In this document: piece after piece, positions 54,838-64,000 of the stretch | How positions within the stretch are numbered: the stretch's first letter is position 1 | Layout: every line of letters starts with the position of its first letter | Assembly (NCBI GenBank): GCA_035048495.1 | Contig: CM068549.1 | Coordinates: 11,952,000 to 12,015,999 of the forward strand | Reading direction: 5' to 3' | Length of the DNA: 64,000 nucleotides | DNA from: Euptelea pleiosperma | Taxonomy: Eukaryota > Streptophyta > Magnoliopsida > Ranunculales > Eupteleaceae | Translations under genes and position numbers: made by a program | The notes under the pieces: generated by a model | What the model saw: the letters and a program-made list of their open reading frames with translations, nothing else | Told to the model about the DNA's origin: nothing | Database searches by the model: none

Positions 54838-56486
54838 TGAATAACAACCGGTCCATTCTCTTTAATCCAATATACCTAGAAGGGGGGTTGATTAGGTATT
54901 TAAATCTAATTTAAACCTAAACAGTTTTACTGATTTATGGTAGGTGAGAAAATCACATGCCTTAGTTGTTCGATCAAAGATTATCACAACCGACTTAAAT
55001 CGAATATACCTCCGTGGTATATTTTCTTTTTATCGTTTGGTCAAATCAAGATAGATAACGGAATACAAACAAACAATCACACAAGACAAGAGATTTTTAC
55101 GTGAAAACCTTAACCAAGGAAAAACCACGGGACCACGTCCAGACGGAAAGTATCATTAACTGAAAAGTTAAATGAAACAAAGGTTACCTACGTAGCACCG
55201 TTGCAAATACAACTTCCAACCTTAGCCAAGGCCTATTGTCGATGCGTCCACGTCTTCTGAATCAATACCACGAATCCATGCGCACCCTTCCAGCCAAGAA
55301 GTCTTGTCCGCTTGTTCAGTTTGATACATCCCAAACCTACCGTCGATCGGTTGCTCTGATCTTAATTCTCAACACTCCTGCCTTTGCCGAAGGTGAATGA
55401 TCAGTACACCTTGAACCCTAGGCTACTCAAAGGTGTTGAGTCACATTGGTACACTCAGGCTACTAGGTCGAATATCTAAGTGGAAGACCTAAGCTGAGGA
55501 ATGGATCAAGCACTTGGCTTTGATCAAGAAGAGTAACAAGCTCATAAGATGTGAATGAGAAACAAACTTCTTGCTCTTCGAATGGACACTCTAAAATAAA
55601 CATTTTCTTCTCTCTCTTGAAGTATTGTGTCACTCTGTGTGTATTTAGAGAAGGTATAGAAGGATTGTATTTATAGAATTCGTGACCCTGAGTCATGTAG
55701 AACGTGGGAGGATGGAACCAAGAATTTTGGATCTAAGAAAGATTGAGATCGTGCTAAGTCCAATCGATGGTACTCTGGGTCCAATCGATTAGGCTATGTC
55801 CAATCGATTGGGTATAAGTGTCCAATCGATTGGGCTCGATAAAGTTCCTGTTCTGTAGGCTCCAATCGATTTTACAAAGGTCTCCAATCGATTGGCCTCA
55901 AATAAGTTTCTGTCCTGAAGACTCCAATTGATTTCATAAAGGTCTCCAATCGATTGGGGAATGATTATGTTCTGTCTCACAGACTCCAATCGATTTTACA
56001 AATGTGTCCAATCGATTGGGCTTTAATCATGTTCTGCCTCGTAGCCTCCAATCGATTTCACAGAGTCTCCAATCGATTGGGCGTATATTATGTTCTGCCT
56101 CGTAGCTTCCAATAGATTTCACAGAGTCCTCCAATCGATCGGACTCTCCCATAAGTTAATATCTTTGACTCAAACTCGGGTCTGTCCAATGACTAGGTTT
56201 GACCATTATATTTTGTTCATTTTAAACTTATTCCTATGGACGCTAAGTCACTTACCTTCCTAATTGAGCGTACACGATCTATAACCGATAAATGGGTAGT
56301 TACTCAGATGACTCCTGTCGTCAACCATCTGATTCTTGTTGTCTCTGTCTTCTAGTCTTCACATAGTCGACGAAGTATGCGTACCACGACATCTTCACAC
56401 TACACTGGCGCTTGTAGGAATGGTTACAAGAATGTTTTATGTCAAACGAAATATTTGCCAAATTGAATATAAAAATATTCCTTACA
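54838..56486 (-). repeat. Ty1/copia 3' LTR
   Basis: Minus strand starts TGTAAGGAATATTTTT at 56486, directly after a polypurine tract. It contains the ACCTAGAAGGGGGGTTGATTAGG phrase (54878-54900, plus) typical of plant copia LTRs and an array of CCAATCGATTGG repeats. The left limit (TGAATAACAACC at about 54838) is estimated, because the 5' LTR needed for comparison is outside the window or lost. Confidence 0.65.
55756..56150. repeat. Array of CCAATCGATTGG palindromes in the copia LTR
   Basis: Fourteen copies of TCCAATCGAT or a one-base variant lie in about 400 bp. In the right two thirds they form units of about 60-65 bp: TCCAATCGATTTTACAAAGG, TCTCCAATCGATTGG, then TCATGTTCTGCCTCGTAG-like spacers. 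Half the sites are the full 12-bp palindrome, half end in ATTT. Confidence 0.9.
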
Positions 56487-56499
56487 ATCTCCCACTTTG
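56487..56499 (-). promoter_or_regulatory. Copia polypurine tract
   Basis: Minus strand CAAAGTGGGAGAT abuts the LTR start TGTAAGG. The AAAGGGGGAGAT form is the usual copia tract. Confidence 0.75.
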
Positions 56500-58269
56500 G
56501 CAATTCTGTGACAAAAAAAATATTTAATCATATAGAAGATAAACAAAAATTAATTATAATTCCACCCTCTTACATGATTCACTCACTATCTCACACTCTC
56601 TCGGAGATAATCGAACAGATAATGGAATAGCTTTTGATCTGTTCTCTACACATTCTACCAACAACACATATCATATAATATCATCGGCAATCAATAAATG
56701 ATTAAAAATGCAGTGAGTTAATTATGCACATCACAAGTGGAGTAATTGGAAAAATAATGTATAAATAATTTTTCTCCCCCTTAATTTCCCTCCCCCTATA
56801 TCATGCATTTACTTATTTTTACCTCTATGATTTTCTCTCCCCATTTTTGTCACAGAATGACAAAGGTACATAAATATAAACAGATAATAAGTATGCAATG
56901 GATATCATCATGAAAAATATGTACATATATAACAAAATAACACGTATAAAGACTAAAAGATAAGCATGACGCATAGTCTAAATACATCAAAGATTTAAAT
57001 TTTGGTGAAACCATCTAACCAATCATAAATCTTTTTCAAATGAATTTTAAAATTTTAAATTATCTCTGAAAAGATTTACAACTCACAGAACTCAAATCAG
57101 ATTAATCCAAAAAAAATTCAAATCTGAAGTATGCTTTATTCATGAAAAGTCAAGTTAAATGCAATGCATAATGAATTTCAATGTGATTAGCAGTAACAAA
57201 TACTAAACCTAAGATTTTAGACCTAACTACTCAGTTTAGTCTCGAATAGTTCAAATGCAGTCAAGCTAGGCCATTTATCAGAGCCAATAAGTCAAACTAG
57301 TACACTTTAGTTGAATTTTTAATTTCTTTCACTTGGGTGTACTGTGATCTGACTTTCCACTTCTTAGGGTACAAGACAGATATTAGTAAAATTCTAAATA
57401 TCTATTCAAAATCTGGAGGTATCCTCTATCTAATCATGAAATCCTCATTAGAGCTAATAAGTTCTCACTAACTCTTTATTTACAAGTGTATTTGCTAATG
57501 TGATTTCACATTACATTTGTAGCAAACATGACTATTTCTTACTTACTTGTTTTAACAGAATATCATTTTTTTTAGTTCTTATTTTTTGACACTTGGTCAG
57601 TTTGGTAGCTTTCACACTCGGTAAGTATGGTATCCTCTGCAGCATTAAATAATCAGATTTTTATATAGATCGGGGCCATACAGATTTTACCACATCCAAT
57701 TGAGGTAGCTCTTTCCATGGAGAACTATCACATAGGGAGGCCAACAGTCGATTATTTTTCAGTTTCAAAATCAACTGAAGGCATGAACACAACTAATTTG
57801 AAGTCATGAAAAGTAGAAGTTTATTCCTGATTCTCATAGAGTACTAGATTTATTTCTTCAATCAAATCAAGTCCCAACCAGTGTCAGTCAGTGTGCATGT
57901 GAATAACAAGTTAAAACTTATGAACATCCACTAACTGAGAATTAGTAAAATAGACTAATCTTCTAAATATTCTAAAATTTTCTATAATGATCTAGTCTCA
58001 ATTTCCCTTGTGTCAAGTCCTGGTTCTAGAATTTTCTAGAGTCAATGCCCATCATATTAAAAGCAATTATGCAATAGATGAACTCAAAACAATGCAAATA
58101 AGTAAAGATTTAAAATAAATAGAAAACTATGAAGAAAAAAAATCATAAAACAAAACTACACACCCAACTCATAAAAGATATACATTCATAAAATAGAGAA
58201 GAGTGTAAAGAACCACAATTATTCAATCAATGGAACAAGTGCCACTAGACTTCATAAGGAATTTACTCC
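56500..58269 (-). other. Copia internal region, non-coding
   Basis: No pol motif on either strand. AT-rich, with a second TTTTTGTCACAGAATGACAAAGG segment (56845-56866) echoing the one at the LTR edge (56500-56515). With gag directly to the right, pol appears to be deleted or replaced. Confidence 0.5.
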
Positions 58270-58274
58270 AAATT

Positions 58275-61200
58275 TGTAATACCCTAAACTTTCGTTCTAG
58301 AGTATTATGGTAAATTCACCAAACCTAAACCTTTTTCAGACTTCTATTATTGTTTTTATGGTTTTATATAATGCTTGAGTATATGTATTTAATTTGGTTT
58401 TATTCTAACAACTTTGAAAACCTGCTATTTTTAAAACTCGCTCTTTAGGACTAAATTTCTTACTAAAACTAATGAACTATAACTTGCATGGGACTTTTTC
58501 TTTCCCCAGCTAACAGTCTAGAACTTTTATAAAAAAATTATTTTATGAGTTCGAGACACCAAAAATATTCTTATTTTATCCTCACCAACTTACCTATGAA
58601 ATTTGGAACCTTTTCTGAGACATAAAAACTCTAGTCGAAGATTTTGGGAGATTTTGACAAAATAGTATTTTCGTAATTTTTTTAAACTTTCCTACCATTC
58701 TTATATTTTTTAAAATTAATATTGAATTATATTTTTTTATTTAATAGGAGTGTGGGACCCACGAATCACTTTCGGGTCATTCCGATGTCATTTGACACTT
58801 TTCCAGTGCTATGAAAGTTTTTTATGATTTTTATGTATTTAAACTATTTTTTATGATTTATGTGTGTAACATGTGTCAATACCTTATTGTATGGACTTTT
58901 AAATTATATAATATAGTTTAATTAAATTCATGTATAATTATTTGTGTTATGATTGTTGGGTGGACCCGTATGACCAATTTAGAGGCCTTTGGGGCTTAAT
59001 AATAATCTTCAATGAAGCTTAGTTGATATATATGGGCCTTGGGCCCATTTTTAACTTATTAGTAGTGTAAAATATAAGTTTTTGAGGGTTGGAAAAGCCA
59101 TCCCTTTGATAGTTACGAATTTCACAAATATAGAAATCCTAATCCTTCCCTAAACCTATATATGAAAACTCTAAAGCTTTAGAAGCTTTCACAAACCCAA
59201 CTCCATTGAAGAATAGAGAAAGCTCCATTAAATTTTTATTCGGGCACCTATCGTACTCGAGCAAGAAGGGAGAATTGACGGGACTCTGAATAAAAGAACA
59301 TACCCTGAGGAGATGATGATCCGATGACTTTCAAATTTGAAAAAACTTTTGATTTTTATTAAAGTTTAAGAAACCTTGAGGTAAGTGTGTTCGATCCATC
59401 TTATACTTATTTTTCTTCAAGATTTTATTTTATTTTTATTAGATAATAGTTGATACTCATTATAAATTAATTTCAACAATATTTGCTTTATTCTTATTGG
59501 GTTGATCTTTATTTTGGGCCACCATGATGGGTTTGGCCATGGTCTATTTTGTACCTATAACGGATGACTATGTTATTTATCATTTTTGTTATATTTTTAT
59601 GATTTGAATATTTTTATAATTATTTTTCCTAACCTCTATGAATTTATTTTATAAAACCGTTTAGTTTGTATTTTTCTGATTTGTATTGATTAAGTTATGA
59701 TTTTTCTAAGTTGTTGGAATTTAACAAAAAAAACTAGAATTCCAGATTTTATACGGTCCATTTCACTTGGGATTTCGATCTATATTTTTATCCTAAATAT
59801 TTTTCTAATTATTTTTTATAGTTATCTTTATCAATCTAGTTTCTAGAACCTTTGAGTTTGTATTTTTCGGATTTGTATTGATTAAGTTATGATTTTTCTA
59901 AGTTGTTGGACTTTAACAAAAAAACCCACAATTCTAGATTTTATACGGTCTATTTCACTTGGGATTTTGATCTATATTTTTAACTTAAATATTTTTTTAA
60001 TTATTTTTCATAGATACTTCTATCAATCTAGTTTCTAAAACCTTTCAGTTTGTATTTTTCAGATTTGTATTAATTAAGTTATGATTTTTTTAAGTTGTTG
60101 AACTTTAACAAAAATACCTAAAATTTTAGATTTTACATGGTCCGCTTCATTTGGGATTTAGATCTATATTTTTAACATAAATATTTTTTTAATTATTTTT
60201 CATAGATACCACTATCAATCTAGTTTCTAGAACCTTTGAATTTATATTTTTCTAATTTGTATTGATTAAGTTATAATTTTTTTTCTAAATTATTGGACTT
60301 TAACAAAAAATCTAAAATTTCAAATTTTACAGGGTCCACTTCACTTGGGATTTCGATCTATATTTTTAACCTAAATATTTTTTAATTATCTTTTGTCGAT
60401 ATCTCTATGAATTTAGTTTCTAAATTAGTTAAGTTTGTATTTTCTGATATTCATCTATTTAGTTATAATTTTTACAATGCGCTTGACTTTTTTGTAAGAC
60501 CCCGAATTCTAGATTCTGTGCGATCCACTTGATTAAGGATTTAGACATATATTTTTAAAGTAAATATTTTTTTATTTATTTTTCCTATAAAAATACGTGA
60601 ATATATTTTCTAGATCCGTTGATTTTATATTTTTAAGATATGTATTTATTTAGTTGTAATTTTTTTAAAGTGTTGACTTTTTCTATAAAACCCAGAATTT
60701 CAGATTCTGTGCATTCTAATTCTTTAAGAATTTCGACTTCGATTTTAGAAATAAATATTTTTAAATTTATTTTTTATAGAAATCTCAGTGAATATAATAT
60801 TCAAATCCATTGAGTTTGTATTTTTATAATTTATATTTATTTAGTTATAATTTTAAAAGGAAAAATATTTTTTGTGAACTATCTATTTCTTGGATTTTGG
60901 ACGATTAATGGCTTTGGGAACCCTTAGTGGTTCGGTCATGACTTATTGAATATTAAGGGGTTTAGCCCTTGTTGTTTGACTAAACCCAAGATGGTTTGAC
61001 TTATACTTGTATGCATGGGGATCCCACCTATGTGTCTTGGATCTCTCATAGGGTTTGACCAAGTGTCTTGGATCCCTCTTTAGGGTTTGACCTTGTGTCA
61101 TGGATCCCTCATAGGGTTCGTCCATAGTGTGTTGGATTCTCTTGAGACCTTCACTATATTGTTAATCGATGTTGATCGTGATCTTTGGTGATTATTTACA

Positions 61201-62114
61201 TGTTATTTATGTTGTTTAACCCTAATTCGTACCTATTTTATTACTCTTGATGATTATGTGTTTATTTTATATTCTTATTTAAATGTTAAATACATGTGTG
61301 CTTATGCCATGTAACCTAGTACCATCTTGTTGTCATACCATGATCATCACGTCATTTCATATAAGAGGTGCATAAGGGAACGGGGTTGAAGTATATTATA
61401 TACATTTATATTGGTTTTATCAATTAATCAGGGTTCAGTACTCTAGAGTGAAAGGCCCTAGACGTTATTATATCCTGTAGATGGGTCTATGAGACCGCTT
61501 CTAGTGCGAGAAGGAGATGGAGACCCTATGTAGTTATGGGTACTAGTTGCATTTGCATCCCGTACTCACTTGCATTCACCCTCATATTCATATCATCCTT
61601 ATTATATGATTGAGATGCATACCTTGGTTAAAAAACTTGTATAGTATGATATCAAACCATGCACACTGTTGTATTACTGGGCCTCGATCACGGTGCTACA
61701 CCGATACCATTTTCAGATTTTGAGGAACCGGGTACGTGAGACGATTTTGAGGCGAAAGACTTCGGTGCATTCGAGGAGATCGGCGAAGATTTGGGAGTCG
61801 ATCCCACACTTTAGAAGACTTTATTTCGATTGTTCTAAAATATTACTTATTTATTTTCATGGGCATGTAGTCCTTTGATTGAGAGCATGTTCTCATCTTC
61901 TTTTCTACACATTTAGTTGATTAATTGAATTATTTGAATTATGAATTATTTGAATTATTTGTTTTTTACATAGTGGGTTTTCGAATGAACCTTAGTAGTC
62001 TAATTGACCTAATCGGACCACTAGGGAACATTCATGGATCACCTCTGGGTTCGGGTACGGGTCGATCTACGGATTTTCGGGTTGTATCTGGGTATTCAAA
62101 TTTGGGGCATGACA
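58275..62114 (+). mobile_element. Solo LTR (3.8 kb) inside the copia element
   Basis: TGTAATACC at 58275 to GGGGCATGACA at 62114, with a perfect 5-bp target duplication AAATT (58270-58274, 62115-62119). It is the same family as 34056-37191 and the more complete copy: seven ~188-bp tandem units (59630-60840) versus five, and an extra ~350 bp (61358-61710) including TATATACATTTATATTGG and a CTCTAGAGTGAAAGGCCCTAG segment. No internal copy of the ends, so it is one LTR. Non-coding. Confidence 0.88.
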
Positions 62115-62119
62115 AAATT

Positions 62120-62809
62120 GAATCTAGATTTATCGATCATTCATTTCTCACCTATATGGTCTTATACCTTTTAGGTGGGTTCTTTTTCTTCGTCATTTGT
62201 TTAGGCGGTGATGCAGGATTGACATTTCTCTTTTTATTTGTCATCTTATTCTGAGCCCTTTGAGTCTAGGTGCCCTTGAGTTTCATAAGGTTAGTAATCT
62301 CTCTACTCAAGGCATCCGACTTTTCATACAAGACTGTCATTTTATGGAGTAGATCTTCTTGGTTCCCATATGATTTTTTTTTTAAGGAACCATGGTATCT
62401 ATCCTCTTTTGAAAATAATTCTTGCTCAGATGACCTCTAACCCTACAGTAATTACAAACATGCATATGTATAACTGGTCTGGGTGTAGGTTGATCAACTT
62501 GTGGTCTGGGAGGAACTTTGACTTTTACAAATTTAGTTCCTAAAGATGATGGGGTATTAACATTATCAACATATCCAAGTCCCTGTTTGTCTCCATATCT
62601 TTGTCCCACACTTAGAATCTCATTTAATTTCTCCATGCTTTGAGAAATATACGGCAAGTCCTTTTTCAGTTGAACTATATCAAGTTCAAGTGACTTCCTC
62701 TTCTCCAAACATTCTTGATAATCAGATTCAAGAAATTTAACTTTGTCTTGGAGGCTAACATTCTCTTCTTCAAGCTATCTAAAAATAGTTTCATATTATT
62801 CATGCTCAC
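62120..62809 (-). pseudogene. Ty1/copia gag remnant with CCHC knuckle
   Basis: Minus strand from 62790: coiled-coil region ENVSLQDKVKFLESDYQECL, EKRKSLELDIVQLKKDL, MEKLNEILSVGQRYGDKQG, LGYVD, then a zinc knuckle CNYCRVRGHLSKNYF (last Cys replaced by Tyr) at about 62455-62411. Downstream there is a Lys-rich tail (MTNKKRNVNP near 62240). Typical plant copia gag, with stops. It is cut upstream by the LTR at 62810 and downstream by the solo LTR at 62114. Confidence 0.8.
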
Positions 62810-63099
62810 TGTGGGTGCCGTATTTTCCAGCAAGTTAAATATTGACGCATGTCACTGGCTTAGCACGTGCGGTGATAAAAAGATGACGCGTGTTAATAGA
62901 CAGCACGCGAGAGTAAATGCGCCGGAGGCATCATCAGGAGCCATAAACTGCCCATCGTGTCACACGATTTCCATTAATTGGAAATGCCACGTGTCAGGAT
63001 AGAATGATCGACACATGGAAGTGATGCTAACAGAATATATTAACGTCTTAGCCTTTAATATGTCGGAAAATATTCAATCTTGCCCGACATATTTATTGT

Positions 63100-63480
63100 T
63101 GAATCTCATCCCGCCAAGATCAACTGGATAGACGGGATCTATTACAGTCTCATCCCAACATGTCCAACAGGCTTGACGGGATTTTTTACAATCTCATCCC
63201 GCCAAGATCTACTGGCTTGATGGGATCTTTACAATCTTATCCCGGCAAGGTCACCAGACTTACTTGACGGGATCTTTTACAATCTCATCCCGCCAAGATC
63301 TACTGGCTTGACGGGATCTTTACAATCTTATCCCGGCAAGGTCGCCAGACTTAGTTGACGGGATCTATTACAACATAATCCCTACAAGGTCACATGACTG
63401 GCTAGATGCCTTTATCCCGACAAGGTCATCAAGACTTACTTGACGGGATCTATTTTAATCTCATCCCGGCAAAGCCAGAT
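63100..63480 (+). repeat. Tandem repeats in the U3 region
   Basis: About eight units of 40-60 bp, each with (C/T)ATCCCG(C/G)CAAG(A/G)TC, then CTGGCTTGACGGGATC, then TTTACAATCT. Unit starts are near 63107, 63151, 63197, 63237, 63286, 63326, 63380 and 63452. CCCGCCAAG and CCCGGCAAGG versions alternate in part. Confidence 0.85.
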
Positions 63481-63790
63481 GAGGTCAAACGACTTACGTG
63501 GCATGATCTCTTACGTACAAGGTAAGTATTCTGAACACAATCGATTTCTTAACTAATGAATATTGGCCACGTGGCAGCTAGTTGAACTATCACGAATTCG
63601 GCATCCCCTTATCCGAATACCTGACACGAAGGATGCCACCTCAGTGTCACTTCAGTTATTTCAGGTATGACCGATTCAAGGAAGTCAAGATATAACCATA
63701 AGATTCTGTTTTATAACATAATCCATCTGAGTCATCATTGACTGATAAATGACTAGACACGTGGAAGGTGAGTCACGCCAGTTCGAAGGT

Positions 63791-63798
63791 TATAAATA
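63791..63798 (+). promoter_or_regulatory. TATA box of the right-edge LTR
   Basis: TATAAATA about 30 bp before a GAGGATCTTG segment that would be near the start of R. Position fits an LTR promoter. Confidence 0.6.
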
Positions 63799-64000
63799 TG
63801 AGACCCTCAGAACTGAGAAGAGGATCTTGCTCTCCAGATCCAGATAGCCTAAACTCTGAAACCTTTTACTATTTTCCTAAAACCTGTTACATTTCCCAAG
63901 CTGACTTGAGCGTCGGAGTCTTGTCAACAGGTACAACCAAATCTCATCTGGAGATCATCCTATCCTTCGCAGAGGAGAAAGCAGTTTCATCCTGGAGTAT

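Larger units (their letters stand above)
62810..64000 (+). mobile_element. LTR of a plus-strand Ty3/gypsy-like element (runs off window)
   Basis: TGTGGGTGCCG at 62810 abruptly interrupts the copia gag. A U3 with tandem repeats (63100-63480), a TATA box (63791) and a transcript-leader-like segment with TGACTTGAGCGTCGGAGT (63902-63919) follow. That last phrase is common near the end of the LTR in plant gypsy elements. The end and target duplication lie beyond 64000. ORF 62715-63002 crosses the junction and is incidental. Confidence 0.6.

Overview
The window is nuclear DNA of a flowering plant: one intron-rich conserved gene at the left and about 50 kb of nested, mostly decayed transposable elements. 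Base composition, plant-type L1 LINEs, hAT, CACTA, Ty3/gypsy and Ty1/copia elements, and a plant-type mitochondrial LON1 gene all support this. The sequence alone does not give the species. No rRNA, intact tRNA, CRISPR array or bacterial-type operon is seen.

1-13.3 kb: the 5' part of a LON1-like mitochondrial ATP-dependent protease gene lies on the minus strand. Six exons (12309-12671, 5895-5960, 3432-3623, 3234-3299, 2568-2609, 2315-2437), all phase 0, encode the targeting region and the start of the LON substrate-binding domain. The AAA+ and serine-lysine protease exons must lie left of the window. The introns are loaded with elements: a LINE tail carrying a TRIM, a hAT MITE, a 217-bp foldback, and in the 6.3-kb intron 1 a 5'-truncated LINE that itself hosts a hAT element and a short MITE.

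13.3-18.9 kb: intergenic repeats: small hAT-like elements, a degenerate tandem array, microsatellites and a CACTA end.

18.9-48.4 kb: one minus-strand Athila-like Ty3/gypsy composite. It has an LTR at each side and a tRNA-Asp-type primer site at 45764-45777, but no visible pol of its own. Inside it sit a solo LTR of its own family (40403-43052) and a chromodomain Ty3/gypsy element (24267-38294). That element is split by two more large solo LTRs (28642-32379 in RT, 34056-37191 in gag). A tandem duplication (21066-24369) spans an Athila/chromodomain-element junction and so postdates it. The Athila-like LTR carries a degenerate tRNA-like module.

48.4-54.8 kb: LINE remnants, foldback repeats and low-complexity DNA.

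54.8-64 kb: a deleted minus-strand Ty1/copia element, with an LTR containing an array of the palindrome CCAATCGATTGG. It is interrupted by another giant solo LTR (58275-62114) and cut at 62810 by a plus-strand LTR with tandem repeats and a TATA box that runs off the window. No gene besides LON1 looks functional.
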